DNA of 48,602 bases from Spirochaetota bacterium (GTDB lineage Bacteria > Spirochaetota > UBA4802 > JAFGJZ01), in the NCBI GenBank assembly GCA_029554345.1, contig JAKPJF010000163.1, positions 1-48,602 on the forward strand. The letters run 5' to 3'. This document shows positions 1-8,223 of this stretch, piece after piece. The notes beneath the pieces are model-generated. The model was not told the origin of the DNA and searched no databases. It was given only the letters and a program-made list of their open reading frames with translations. The position numbers and the translations under genes are program-made. Within the stretch, counting starts at the first letter, position 1; each line of letters opens with the position of its first letter.

Positions 1-4
1 TGTG

Positions 5-88
5 TGCCGAAGGAGGGACTTGAACCCTCATGAAGTTGCCCCCGGCGGATTTTGAGTCCGCTGCGTCTACCAGTTCCACCACTTCGGC
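5..88 (-). tRNA. tRNA-Leu (anticodon CAA)
   Basis: Read on the minus strand, this folds as a class II tRNA. The 7-bp acceptor stem GCCGAAG/CTTCGGC is closed by discriminator A. The anticodon stem GCGGA/TCCGC carries the loop CTCAAAA, giving anticodon CAA (reads UUG). A long variable arm and a T-loop with GGTTCAA follow. The leucine identity fits the long variable arm and the A73 discriminator. The 3' CCA is not encoded (CAC follows the discriminator), so it must be added after transcription. Confidence 0.96.
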
Positions 89-98
89 TTTGTTTTGA

Positions 99-515
99 TT
101 ATTCAGGCTGAGGAATCTTGTCTACTTCTATGTATTTTCCCTTTGCTCGCGCAACGATTTTTCCCATTTCGTTTTCAATCTCAGCTCTGTTTTCTATTAC
201 GCGCTTGTTTTTTTTAACATACCAACCGCGCACATAGAGATTCTCGTTGATAAAAGCAGGTTGAAGATAACGTATAGTAAGCTCTCCTGTCAACGCAACG
301 GTATCCATGTATTTGTTTACCATTATCATTGCTTCATCAAGGATTACAGAAACAATCCCTGCATGAATAATGTTCGGAGCCCCTTCAAGCTCCTGAGTTG
401 CCTGGAATTCTCCGTAAACAGTCTTGGTATCTTCATCGAAACCAAGCTCTAGCCTCAAACCGCGGGAGTTTTCCTGTCCGCATCCGAAACACGTTTTATC
501 TTCAAATTCTATCAT
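99..515 (-). CDS. PaaI/hotdog-fold acyl-CoA thioesterase
   Basis: A 138-residue protein of the 4HBT hotdog superfamily, expected to hydrolyse acyl-CoA thioesters in the cytosol; the substrate cannot be told. It opens with the CFGCGxxNxxGL signature seen in one PaaI-like subgroup. The central helix motif is [13 protein letters not shown], where the Asp-Glu of LDEA is the usual active-site region. [13 protein letters not shown] strand follows, as in the family. Length is typical. There is no Shine-Dalgarno sequence before the ATG. Instead a TTGACA sits 36 bases upstream on the same strand, so the message may be leaderless. The gene stands alone beside tRNA-Leu. The fold is sure, the substrate is not. 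Confidence 0.85.
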   Translation of the reverse strand: MIEFEDKTCFGCGQENSRGLRLELGFDEDTKTVYGEFQATQELEGAPNIIHAGIVSVILDEAMIMVNKYMDTVALTGELTIRYLQPAFINENLYVRGWYVKKNKRVIENRAEIENEMGKIVARAKGKYIEVDKIPQPE

Positions 516-521
516 AGAGCC

Positions 522-551
522 ATCAAACCCAATTTATCAAACCCTTGTCAA
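522..551 (-). promoter_or_regulatory. Candidate sigma70 promoter giving a leaderless thioesterase mRNA
   Basis: On the minus strand TTGACA (551-546), an 18-base spacer and TTTGAT (527-522) place the expected +1 at 515, the A of the thioesterase ATG. No ribosome-binding site is visible. The -10 matches consensus at 4 of 6 positions, so this is inference from spacing. Confidence 0.5.
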
Positions 552-754
552 GGCTTTTTTACTTGACACAGATCGGGCCGAATACCCTTTTTCCATTAAA
601 ATAATCTATTAAAAAATGCTTAACACAAGAATTATTAACAAAGATTATTTAACACAGCAGAAATACAAAAGAATAAATAGTGTTCAGTTCCTTCATCATA
701 TTTTAAGCTCATGTAAAATAAGGTTTCTTTAAAGCCTGTTTTCATTTCCTGATA

Positions 755-782
755 TTGACCTCCCGCCTGTATTGATTATGTT
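755..782 (+). promoter_or_regulatory. Candidate sigma70 promoter of amtB
   Basis: TTGACC (755-760), a 16-base spacer and TATGTT (777-782) lie just before a strong GAAGGAGGT ribosome-binding site (796-806 region). The predicted leader is about 22 bases. The remainder of the 296-base gap between the thioesterase and amtB (516-811) is AT-rich with no gene. I found no sigma54-type TGGC-N8-TTGC element there. Confidence 0.5.
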
Positions 783-811
783 AAGTATATCAACTGAAGA
801 AGGAGGTAAAC

Positions 812-2215
812 ATGAATAGAAAATTTAAAACTCTAATCTCTTTGTTTCTATTCGCACTATTTACAGGCGGAATTCTTTTTGCACAGGATGCCGCAAGCGA
901 AGCTCCGGCAATTAATATTGCCCAAGTCGGCATGGATACCATGTGGGTAATGATTGCCGCATTTCTTGTTTTCTTTATGAATCTTGGTTTCGCTATGGTA
1001 GAAACCGGACTCACTCGTTCAAAGAACTCTGTAAACATTCTCGCAAAGAATTTTATAGTTTTCGCAATCGCATCAATTTCTTTCTACGTAATCGGTTTCG
1101 GACTTATGTTCGGTAACGGAAGCGGATTTATCGGAAAAGAAGGTCTCTTTTTTATCGGCGGCGCTGATACAAGCCCTCTTACAGGAGACGCATATCAGGG
1201 AGCCTACAGCGCATTAAGCTGGACCGGTGTACCTTTATTCGCTAAATTCTTTTTCCAGCTTGTTTTTGCAGCTACAGCAGCAACTATAGTTTCAGGAGCA
1301 GTTGCAGAAAGAATTAAATTCCATTCATTTATCGTATTCTCTTTTGTTCTTGTCGCAATAATGTATCCTATAACAGGTCATTGGATATGGGGCGGCGGCT
1401 GGCTCGCAGCAAAAGGATTCTGGGATTTTGCCGGTTCAACAGTAGTTCATTCCGTAGGCGGATGGGCAGCTCTTGCAGGTGTAATTCTTCTCGGCGCTCG
1501 TACAGGAAAATATAAAGAAGACGGCTCAACAAATCCGATCTTCGGTCATAATATGGGTCTTGCAACTCTTGGAGCACTTGTTCTTTGGTTTGGTTGGTTC
1601 GGATTCAATCCGGGATCAACAATGGCAGTTGGCGACGGTTCTGCCATCGCTCACGTTGCTCTTACAACTAATACTTCAGCAGTATTCGCAATAGCAACAG
1701 CAACTATAGCATCATGGTTAATTCAGAAAAAACCTGATCTTTCAATGATTCTAAACGGTGCACTTGCAGGACTCGTTGCAATTACCGCTCCTTGCGCTTT
1801 TGTATCCGTACCTGCAGCTGCTGCAATCGGTTCAATAGCCGGAGTTTTGGTAGTATGCGCAGTATACTTTTTCGATAAACTTAAGATTGACGATCCTGTC
1901 GGAGCTCTTTCAGTCCACCTTGTAAACGGTATTTTCGGAACTCTCGCTGTCGGCCTCTGGGCAAAAGACGGAATCACAGGCGCTGCAACCGGAAACGGTC
2001 TTTTCAACGGCGGCGGATTTTCACTTTTCCTCACTCAGCTTACAGGCGTTGCAGCAGTAGGCGGATTTACTTTTATTGCTTCTTTCATCATCTGGTTTAT
2101 AATTAAAAAGACTTTGGGAATGAGAGTAAGCAAACGTGAAGAAATCGTAGGTCTTGACATAGGCGAACATGGAATGAAAGCTTATCCTGATTTCCAGGGC
2201 TTCCTTACGAAGTAA
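812..2215 (+). CDS. amtB: Ammonium transporter AmtB
   Basis: A 467-residue Amt/MEP/Rh-family channel that conducts ammonia/ammonium across the inner membrane. Residues 1-24 form a signal peptide ending LFA|QD, as in Gram-negative AmtB. About eleven hydrophobic helices follow. The twin histidines of the pore are visible as H213 in [13 protein letters not shown] and H369 in [11 protein letters not shown]. The C-terminal cytosolic tail ends in a [15 protein letters not shown]-type motif, which contacts PII in the family. The start has a strong GGAGG site. A PII gene follows after 12 bases, the classical amtB-glnK operon, so the two should act together to gate ammonium uptake. Confidence 0.97.
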   Translation: MNRKFKTLISLFLFALFTGGILFAQDAASEAPAINIAQVGMDTMWVMIAAFLVFFMNLGFAMVETGLTRSKNSVNILAKNFIVFAIASISFYVIGFGLMFGNGSGFIGKEGLFFIGGADTSPLTGDAYQGAYSALSWTGVPLFAKFFFQLVFAATAATIVSGAVAERIKFHSFIVFSFVLVAIMYPITGHWIWGGGWLAAKGFWDFAGSTVVHSVGGWAALAGVILLGARTGKYKEDGSTNPIFGHNMGLATLGALVLWFGWFGFNPGSTMAVGDGSAIAHVALTTNTSAVFAIATATIASWLIQKKPDLSMILNGALAGLVAITAPCAFVSVPAAAAIGSIAGVLVVCAVYFFDKLKIDDPVGALSVHLVNGIFGTLAVGLWAKDGITGAATGNGLFNGGGFSLFLTQLTGVAAVGGFTFIASFIIWFIIKKTLGMRVSKREEIVGLDIGEHGMKAYPDFQGFLTK

Positions 2216-2227
2216 AAAGGAGGAAAT

Positions 2228-2569
2228 ATGAAACTTATAATAGCAGTTATTCAGCCGGAAAAACTTACAGATGTTAAAAACTCTCTTACGAGAGCCGGCA
2301 TCGGGAAAATGACCGTAACTAGCGCAATCGGTTGCGGTCAGCAGGGCGGTTATACCGAAAACTACCGCGGTGTAATCACAGAAATCAATCTTCTTGATAA
2401 AGTCAGGATAGAAATAGCTGTAAATGAAAATTTTGTAAAACCAGCTATTAACGCGATAATTCAGGGAGCAAGAACAGGAAACATCGGAGACGGAAAAATC
2501 TTTGTTGTTCCTATGGAAGAATGTATCCGTGTCAGAACCGGAGAAACCGGTCACGAAGCGATCGGCTAA
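2228..2569 (+). CDS. glnK: Nitrogen regulatory protein PII (GlnK/GlnB family)
   Basis: A 113-residue trimeric PII signal protein that senses 2-oxoglutarate and ATP/ADP and blocks AmtB through its T-loop. Family signatures are present: the T-loop start [15 protein letters not shown] at 58-63, and the C-terminal [14 protein letters not shown] block. Aligned to E. coli GlnB, position 51 (the uridylylated tyrosine) is Thr, while Tyr46 is kept. Uridylylation at Tyr51 is therefore not possible, and regulation probably rests on ligand binding alone. It is 12 bases downstream of amtB with its own AAGGAGG site, and a strong hairpin terminator follows. The choice of glnK rather than glnB rests on linkage to amtB. 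Confidence 0.95.
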   Translation: MKLIIAVIQPEKLTDVKNSLTRAGIGKMTVTSAIGCGQQGGYTENYRGVITEINLLDKVRIEIAVNENFVKPAINAIIQGARTGNIGDGKIFVVPMEECIRVRTGETGHEAIG

Positions 2570-2580
2570 AATCTTTCAGG

Positions 2581-2612
2581 AAAAAGCGGAATTCATTTCC
2601 GCTTTTTCTTTT
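2581..2612. terminator. Bidirectional rho-independent terminator between glnK and the flippase gene
   Basis: An 11-bp perfect stem (2581-2591 with 2597-2607), flanked by A and T tracts, ends the amtB-glnK operon. In the other direction it lies inside the last codons of the minus-strand gene and encodes its Lys-rich tail, so it serves both converging transcripts. Confidence 0.9.
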
Positions 2613-3606
2613 TTTCTTCAGGTGTTGTTTCCTTTTTTAATAGACCTGCATACAGCAAAAATCCGATACCGATAAATGACCAGGAAAGAGCTCTGGCTCT
2701 TCTTATAAAGCCGATTGATACTCCGACAGATGGTCCATAACCGAAATACGAACAAGCCGCCGCATAAGATCCTTCGCTGATTACCAGATTTAAAGGAATA
2801 AAGGGAAGTATAATCGAAACAACAAGTCCGAAAAGATAAATAAACAAAGCATTAATGAATGATAGATTTGAAACTGAGATGAATTTCATTATAAAATAAA
2901 CTTCGAATGCCCCTGACAGCATAACCGGGAGATAATGCATTATTATCGAAATATAAAAATGATTGAGATTATCCTTGCTTGAAAAAATATGAGAAAATTC
3001 TTTATCAATCTTTTTTAGTGAAGAACGTCTCTTCCGTGTAATAAATTTTTTTTGAACAAATTGAGGAAGAGAATTAACTACATGAATCAAAAAATTTTTC
3101 TTTTTACTTATATATGATATTCCGTAAAAAATCCCGCCGATTATCACAACAGCAGCTGCAATTACAGCCCAGAAAGGGATTCCAAGCAAAAATGCCGCGA
3201 GAACAACGCCCGTCAATATTATCAGAAGATTACCGATTGAATGTACAATACGGTCAAGAAAAACGGAAGCAAGACCGGTATTCAAAGGAACAGTGTCCTT
3301 TATATACAATGCCTTAATCGGATCACCTGCTGCTCCTGCCGCGGCATTTATGACGGTTGTAGAATCTCCGGCAATACGCGCTATCAAAAGCTTAAAGAAG
3401 CCTTTAAGCCCCAGAGGATACATTATCAGCACACGCCAGCCGTAAGTCAGAAAGACATGATTCAAAAAATAAATGAACATTAGGAGAAAAAAGCCCAGAC
3501 CGACCGATAAAATGTCTGCAACAAGCTTATCGACTCCGAATACCGAAATCATCAGAACCAGCAAAAGAATTCCGATTGCCAGAAATATTTTTCTTGTTTT
3601 CTTCAT
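2593..3606 (-). CDS. LPG-synthase-TM / AglD-like flippase-family membrane protein
   Basis: About 337 residues with roughly eight hydrophobic helices, resembling the UPF0104 / lysylphosphatidylglycerol synthetase transmembrane domain (flippase-like) family. The block ARIAGDSTTVINAAAGAAGDPIKALYIK and a later LPFIPLNLVISEGSYAAA segment match the conserved glycine/proline-rich loops of that family. A soluble lysyl-transferase domain is absent. I chose the ATG at 3606 because MKKTRKIFLAIG looks like a normal membrane start. Longer starts (ATG 3636, TTG 3690) have no ribosome site either and would run into the divergent neighbour. That neighbour makes a CDP-alcohol phospholipid, so the pair may make and flip a lipid head group. 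The substrate is inference. Confidence 0.75.
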   Translation of the reverse strand: MKKTRKIFLAIGILLLVLMISVFGVDKLVADILSVGLGFFLLMFIYFLNHVFLTYGWRVLIMYPLGLKGFFKLLIARIAGDSTTVINAAAGAAGDPIKALYIKDTVPLNTGLASVFLDRIVHSIGNLLIILTGVVLAAFLLGIPFWAVIAAAVVIIGGIFYGISYISKKKNFLIHVVNSLPQFVQKKFITRKRRSSLKKIDKEFSHIFSSKDNLNHFYISIIMHYLPVMLSGAFEVYFIMKFISVSNLSFINALFIYLFGLVVSIILPFIPLNLVISEGSYAAACSYFGYGPSVGVSIGFIRRARALSWSFIGIGFLLYAGLLKKETTPEEKKKKRK

Positions 3607-3670
3607 AGTAATTGGGATTATGACCCGGTTATCCATCAAAGAGTCAATATATTTTCGGGTGAACATCAAA

Positions 3671-4756
3671 ATGCAAACAGCGTTAATCAAATCATCGGCA
3701 TCTACTGTAAGATTGAAAATGTTCGGTCAGTATTTAATAGAAAGAAATATCCGCATTTTATATCATGCCGGTTTTAAAAAAATTTATCTCAAGTTTACAG
3801 CTTCAGATAAAGAACTTTTTGAGAACAAAATCAAAAGAAAACTTTCATCTCTCAAGAATTTATCCATATCATTTACGGATAAAAATCCGAAAGAAGCATT
3901 TTTAGAACTAACTACAAATCAATTTATGTATCTCAATGCATTTTCTGAAAAATCAAACTTTATTAAAATTTCCCAAAATACATTTCTCAAACCGGATTCT
4001 TTTTACGAAATCAATGACCGTAAAACTTTAATCACCTCTGAGAAATATATTTCCAGGCATATCCGGCGTCAATCCGGAGGAATTGTCGCTCAGACAATAA
4101 ACAAGAGAATATCTATCCCTTTAAGCCGTCTACTTGCACACGCCGGAATTCATCCAAACGTGATAACCCTGACAAATTATACCCTGGGTCTGTTCGGAGT
4201 TTATCTTTTATTAGACTCATCACATACTGCAAACATTGCCGCCGGTCTCATTATTCAGGCTGTTTCTATTATTGACGGATGCGACGGAGAAGTTGCAAGA
4301 ATGAAGATCCGTTTTTCAAAACTAGGCGGGATTCTCGACACAGTCTGCGATCACACCCTCGCAATTTTAATTATAGCAGCGGCAACCCGAAGAGTTTATA
4401 TGGCTTTTGACATCGAATTATTTATTATCATTTTTTCGATGATTACGCTCGGAGTAATTGCGATCATTGGATGGAATACAGTCTATCTTGTAAAATACAG
4501 CAGCTCGTATTCATTTTCAGCATTCAGCAAAGAATTTCTTTCACCGCTTTCAAAAACAAGTTTTCTTGCTAAACTTATATCTATTTTACAATATTTCGTC
4601 AGAAAGGAAGTATATTCTTTATCTATTATGTTTTTCTGCTTTTTTAACGGAATAGTTTATTATACTTTTCTTTTTGCTATTTTCGGTTCGGTCGGATTTT
4701 TTTTGGTAAACATTCTATGTCTTAAATATTTTCCATCATTACGAAAGAGAGTATAA
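3671..4756 (+). CDS. CDP-alcohol phosphatidyltransferase with degenerate nucleotidyltransferase-like N-terminal domain
   Basis: The C-terminal half is an integral-membrane CDP-alcohol phosphatidyltransferase. The active-site signature reads DGCDGEVAR, then LGGILDTVCDH, giving the D-x2-D-G-x2-A-R-x8/9-G-x3-D-x3-D pattern with all aspartates present. The N-terminal ~130 residues contain GQYLIERNIRILYHAGFKKIYL, which looks like the LIER-helix of sugar-phosphate nucleotidyltransferases. The glycine-rich GxGTRLxPxT-PK loop of an active enzyme is missing, so this domain is probably inactive. The layout recalls the bifunctional cytidylyltransferase / di-myo-inositol-phosphate synthase architecture. 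I chose ATG 3671 (GGGTGA eight bases upstream); longer readings overlap the divergent flippase. The acceptor alcohol is unknown. Confidence 0.8.
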   Translation: MQTALIKSSASTVRLKMFGQYLIERNIRILYHAGFKKIYLKFTASDKELFENKIKRKLSSLKNLSISFTDKNPKEAFLELTTNQFMYLNAFSEKSNFIKISQNTFLKPDSFYEINDRKTLITSEKYISRHIRRQSGGIVAQTINKRISIPLSRLLAHAGIHPNVITLTNYTLGLFGVYLLLDSSHTANIAAGLIIQAVSIIDGCDGEVARMKIRFSKLGGILDTVCDHTLAILIIAAATRRVYMAFDIELFIIIFSMITLGVIAIIGWNTVYLVKYSSSYSFSAFSKEFLSPLSKTSFLAKLISILQYFVRKEVYSLSIMFFCFFNGIVYYTFLFAIFGSVGFFLVNILCLKYFPSLRKRV

Positions 4757-4767
4757 TATCCGTAATT

Positions 4768-5649
4768 TCAGTTTAAATTGATTTCTTCTTCCGCTTCGGC
4801 AAATTTGCGGGCAAGATCAGCCTTGTATTCAATAAGAGAGAAGGAAGTGGTAATAAAAAATTTATCATATCTGTACTTCATAAGCTCAACATATGCTGCA
4901 TATGATTCGCGGTACCTGCGTAATTTATATGCAGCTTCTGCAAAGTAAAAATAGTAAGACTTATCAAAATCTTTTGCCTTATTGATTTTTTTCATGGTCA
5001 TATAACTAAGATAGATTTTTTCGCGGTAAAAAAATATTTTGGACATTCCAAGCAAAGCATTAGGATTATCCGGCTCTTTATTTACGGCAATTGAATAGTA
5101 TTTCTCAGCCATTGAATGTCTTCCGCTCAAAAAATACAGATCCCCGATGATTACAAGAGGTTCCGTATCTATTTTATTCAATCTTGCCGCTTTCTTGTAA
5201 TAAAACAAAGCTTTATCGTATTGAAACGAAAGCTCATAAATTATACCTTTCTGTATGTAGAAAAAATAATATTGCGGGATCTGTTGAAGAGCTTTGTCGA
5301 TGTTCATATGAGCTCTTGGAAAATTTCTAAGATGATAATAGCATACGGAAAGATTATGGCGGAAAGGAATGAACAGCGGTGATTTTTTTAGACAATCCTC
5401 AAGAAATACAGCGGCCTTATCAAAATGTCCCTGCATCATCAAATCATAAGCCGAATTATTGGCTTTTGCAGCTGGAGAATCTCCTGTACACCAAAGCATG
5501 TCTCCCTTTCTTAATATTTTCTCTGAAGGGAATTCCTCGACATAATCCATTGCAATATCATCAAGAAGTTTTCTTAAAACATCCGGATGATAATCGTCAT
5601 AAGAAATCAAAAATCCGGGGAGGAAAAAAAGAATAATTATTTTTTTCAT
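4768..5649 (-). CDS. Exported TPR-repeat protein
   Basis: About 293 residues. MKKIIILFFLPGFLIS at the start is a signal peptide or anchor. The rest is helical, with at least four to five tetratricopeptide repeats (for example AFxLEDCLKKSP, HMNIDKALQQIPQYYF, KALFYYKKAARLNK, AEKYYSIAVNKEPDNPNAL). TPRs are protein-binding scaffolds, so it probably acts in the periplasm. The start at 5649 is preferred because it gives the signal peptide and lies two bases after the stop of the upstream ABC ATPase, which suggests translational coupling. A longer in-frame reading to 5760 would lie inside that gene. No enzymatic domain is seen. Confidence 0.8.
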   Translation of the reverse strand: MKKIIILFFLPGFLISYDDYHPDVLRKLLDDIAMDYVEEFPSEKILRKGDMLWCTGDSPAAKANNSAYDLMMQGHFDKAAVFLEDCLKKSPLFIPFRHNLSVCYYHLRNFPRAHMNIDKALQQIPQYYFFYIQKGIIYELSFQYDKALFYYKKAARLNKIDTEPLVIIGDLYFLSGRHSMAEKYYSIAVNKEPDNPNALLGMSKIFFYREKIYLSYMTMKKINKAKDFDKSYYFYFAEAAYKLRRYRESYAAYVELMKYRYDKFFITTSFSLIEYKADLARKFAEAEEEINLN

Positions 5650-5651
5650 CG

Positions 5652-6596
5652 TCACTGATAAAGATGACAGAAAACCTTCGCTCCGTCTATCGTTTTTTCG
5701 CAAGGCGCAATCTCTGAACAAATATTCATTTTGCGCGGACATCTCGGATGAAAAGCGCATCCGGACGGCGGATTTTCAGGAGAAGGAATGTCTCCTTCGA
5801 TTGCAGCGAAAGAACCGTTAATCTTTGATGTGTCGAACGAAGAATCAAGAAGAGATTGTGTATATGGATGCAAAGCCCTTTCAAAGATATGATTAACAGA
5901 AGCGTATTCCACTATCTTTCCGAGATAAAAAACAGCCACAGAATCACACAAAAATCTGATGACAGAGAGATTATGCGAAATCATTATCGAGGTCATTTCT
6001 GAATTTTCTCTTAGATCAGAAAGAAGATTGAGAATCTGAGCCTGAACAGATACATCAAGAGATGAAACAGGTTCGTCAAAAATTGTAAATTTAGGTTTCA
6101 ATATTATTGCTCTGGCAATATTGATTCTCTGTCTCTGACCACCGGAAAGTTCGTGAGGATAACGCTTCAAGTATTCTGCAGACAAACCAACCTGTTCAAA
6201 AGCCGTTACAGTTTTATCCGTAATCTCTGTCTTTGTAAGATCGTGAAATATTCTGGCAGGCTCGGAGACGATATCTCCGCAGCGCATCTTCGGATTCAAA
6301 GATCCGAGAGAATCTTGAAGAACAATGCTCATATTCTTTCTGAAAAGCCTTAATTCTTCTTTTTTAAGAGAAGCAATATCTGTTCCGTCTATTTCGATTC
6401 TCCCTTCAACGGGATTGTTAAGTCCCATCAGAGAAAGAGCTAAAGTCGATTTTCCGCATCCGCTTTCCCCCACTACCCCTAAGGATTCGCCTCTCCTTAT
6501 TCCGAAACTGACTCCGTCAAGAGCTCGTACTGTCCGCACCTTACCGAACAAACTGCTTTTATGATAATACTTTTTTAATGAATCTACTTTAACCAT
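5652..6596 (-). CDS. Oligopeptide/dipeptide ABC transporter ATP-binding protein (OppF-type)
   Basis: A 314-residue ABC ATPase of the Opp/Dpp subfamily, expected to power peptide (or nickel/sugar-type) import at the inner membrane. Visible motifs are Walker A GESGCGKST (43-51), the signature LSGGQRQR, Walker B with FTIFDEP, and the switch-region ISHNLSVIRF. It ends with the Opp-specific Cys-rich tail (GCAFHPRCPRKMNIC). The partner OppD and the permeases and binding protein are not next to it in this window; the downstream gene is a TPR protein. The ATG has no ribosome-binding site and a promoter-like TTGACT lies 34 bases upstream, so it may be leaderless. The family call is firm, the cargo is unknown. 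Confidence 0.92.
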   Translation of the reverse strand: MVKVDSLKKYYHKSSLFGKVRTVRALDGVSFGIRRGESLGVVGESGCGKSTLALSLMGLNNPVEGRIEIDGTDIASLKKEELRLFRKNMSIVLQDSLGSLNPKMRCGDIVSEPARIFHDLTKTEITDKTVTAFEQVGLSAEYLKRYPHELSGGQRQRINIARAIILKPKFTIFDEPVSSLDVSVQAQILNLLSDLRENSEMTSIMISHNLSVIRFLCDSVAVFYLGKIVEYASVNHIFERALHPYTQSLLDSSFDTSKINGSFAAIEGDIPSPENPPSGCAFHPRCPRKMNICSEIAPCEKTIDGAKVFCHLYQ

Positions 6597-6602
6597 AAAG
6601 AA

Positions 6603-6630
6603 ATAATTCTTTCATGCATAAAAGAGTCAA
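6603..6630 (-). promoter_or_regulatory. Candidate leaderless promoter of the OppF-type gene
   Basis: On the minus strand TTGACT (6630-6625), a 16-base spacer and AATTAT (6608-6603) predict a start of transcription at 6596, the A of the ATG. No Shine-Dalgarno sequence is present. Confidence 0.45.
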
Positions 6631-6717
6631 ACAGATTTTATCTTTACAAATCTCTTCTTACGGAATTCTTAAACGTTTTAAAATCATGTTTGGTAATACT
6701 TTCAGGATAAACAAGAA

Positions 6718-6732
6718 TTGGCACATTGCCAA
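6718..6732. promoter_or_regulatory. Perfect inverted repeat TTGGCA-N3-TGCCAA
   Basis: A 6-bp perfect inverted repeat with a 3-base centre lies in the 286-base divergent gap (6597-6882) between the OppF-type gene and sppA. It is large enough to be a dimeric repressor site for either gene. I see no coding sequence in the gap. It is not a sigma54 promoter, as the TGGC and TTGC parts are wrongly spaced. Confidence 0.35.
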
Positions 6733-6882
6733 AAAATGTTTGCATTATCATTTACTTGCGATGAAAATGCCGATATATAGAATTGCTTATAAGTGTTTCT
6801 GATTAAATGCTTTATTTATTATCCGTTTAATGTAACTTTTTATTAAAATTAAATTCAAATCAAGATAAGACTGGTATTATTT

Positions 6883-7842
6883 ATGAAAAAAATTCTCGCA
6901 GCAATTATTTTATTATCAGCTACAGGCTGTATTTCAATTTCAACAGCAAGACATCTTCAGCCTTACCGAGAAAATATTATAAGAAACGGCAATGATTCAA
7001 AAATACTGGTCATTCACATAGACGGCATAATTTCTGATTCTGTTTCAAGCGGAAATCCGTTTAATTCATCCGACAAAATACCTCTGACTGCCAGCATAAA
7101 AGAACAGCTTGACTGCGCTGAAAGAGACAAAAACATAAAAGCACTGATACTTATGATAGATTCTCCCGGCGGAGAAGTCACTACATGCGACATCATTCAT
7201 CATGAAATTACACTATTCAAGAAACGCACTTCTATACCGGTAACTGTACTAATGGGTTCAGTGGCAGCTTCCGGAGGATATTACCTCTCTATGACCGGAG
7301 ACAAAGTTATGGCTCATCCGACAACAATTACTGGCAGTATCGGAGTACTTATTTCAAAGCTGAGCATGAAGCAACTGATGGGAAAAATAGGAATCGAAGA
7401 CGAAACGGTTAAGTCAGGCGCAAACAAAACCATGGGCAGTTTCTTCAAGAACATGAATGATGAAGAAAAATATCTTTTTCAGCAAATTGTCGACGCTATG
7501 TATGAAGGATTTCTAAAGGTAATTCTTGATTCACGTAAAGATCTTAAAGAACAGGAACTGCGGAAAGTTGCGGACGGACGTATTTTTATCGCAAAAGATG
7601 CCCTCAAATACGGACTTATTGATGAAATCGGATACTTTAACGATGCTGTAGCTTCAGCCGAAAAATCAGCAGGAATTGAAGGCGCTAAAATAATCACTTA
7701 TGTACGGCCCGACTCCTACCGTCCTAACGTTTATGCCGGAGCAGCAATAACGAACGAAGGAACCATTAATGTTTTATCAATTGATATGGATTGGTTTACT
7801 TCTAAATACGGCACTCGCTTCATGTATCTCTGGAAGGATTAA
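6883..7842 (+). CDS. sppA: Signal peptide peptidase SppA (lipoprotein form)
   Basis: A 319-residue S49 serine peptidase of the short SppA type, which degrades cleaved signal peptides and membrane peptides at the inner membrane. The N-terminus MKKILAAIILLSATGC ends in a relaxed lipobox with lipidated Cys16. The nucleophile is S130 in GSVAASGGYY. The general-base lysine is K182 in VKSGANK, 52 residues later, the same spacing as Ser147/Lys199 in Bacillus SppA. MIDSPGGEV is the conserved strand before it. Length matches the 36-kDa class. The ATG at 6883 has no clear ribosome site, but it gives the signal sequence. Confidence 0.93.
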   Translation: MKKILAAIILLSATGCISISTARHLQPYRENIIRNGNDSKILVIHIDGIISDSVSSGNPFNSSDKIPLTASIKEQLDCAERDKNIKALILMIDSPGGEVTTCDIIHHEITLFKKRTSIPVTVLMGSVAASGGYYLSMTGDKVMAHPTTITGSIGVLISKLSMKQLMGKIGIEDETVKSGANKTMGSFFKNMNDEEKYLFQQIVDAMYEGFLKVILDSRKDLKEQELRKVADGRIFIAKDALKYGLIDEIGYFNDAVASAEKSAGIEGAKIITYVRPDSYRPNVYAGAAITNEGTINVLSIDMDWFTSKYGTRFMYLWKD

Positions 7843-7846
7843 TTAG

Positions 7847-8131
7847 TTACTTTGAATTCGTTTCTCTTTCAAGATTTTCGAGAAAATCAAATGCCTCAGC
7901 ATTTGATTTTCCGCACATTTCAAAGGAAGGCTTAAGACCGGAACACACATTCGGTCTTTCGGTTTTACCGAAAAGCATACACATATTATTCTCATCAAGC
8001 TGAATGCACCTTTCCCCTGCTTCTTTGCCATTCGGCATTCCCGGAATCGGCGATGATATTGAAACGGCAATACAACAGGCAGCACAGCCCGGACGGCATT
8101 CAGCCACGCTCTTTGTTATGATTTTATTCAT
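7847..8131 (-). CDS. YkgJ-family cysteine-cluster protein
   Basis: About 94 residues of the YkgJ/CxxCxxxCC zinc- or Fe-S-cluster family. The N-terminal cluster is [12 protein letters not shown]. Later cysteines lie in [12 protein letters not shown] and VCSGLKP, with a last one at EMCGKS, the typical order of this family. Its biochemical role is not established. I prefer ATG 8131 over an in-frame TTG nine bases earlier. It converges on sppA with only four bases between the stop codons, and its 3' end contains a perfect 12-bp hairpin that may act as the sppA terminator. Confidence 0.85.
   Translation of the reverse strand: MNKIITKSVAECRPGCAACCIAVSISSPIPGMPNGKEAGERCIQLDENNMCMLFGKTERPNVCSGLKPSFEMCGKSNAEAFDFLENLERETNSK
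7883..7910. terminator. 12-bp perfect hairpin inside the 3' end of the ykgJ-like gene; possible sppA terminator
   Basis: AAAATCAAATGC (7883-7894) pairs perfectly with 7899-7910 around a CTCA loop, with A and T tracts at the ends. It lies 40 bases after the sppA stop, within the coding sequence of the convergent gene, where it encodes part of NAEAFDFLE. Function as a terminator is inference. Confidence 0.5.
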
Positions 8132-8223
8132 ATAAGTCAAAATTTACGGAAAAACAGCAATAACAGTCAAGATTCTTTTCTGCAATTTTGATACTCTAAT
8201 TTAATAATCATCAGGAGAAACAA

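Noticed and set aside
3473-3670. N-terminal extension of the CDP-alcohol phosphatidyltransferase frame
   Set aside because: It is antisense to the flippase gene, has no ribosome site, and the nucleotidyltransferase-like segment starts only after 3671.
6718-6745. Possible sigma54 promoter (TTGGCAC...TTGC)
   Set aside because: The two elements are too close to each other for the -24/-12 geometry.
6614-6802. 62-codon open frame on the plus strand in the OppF-sppA gap
   Set aside because: No ribosome site, odd composition, no recognisable motif, and it covers the palindrome at 6718-6732.
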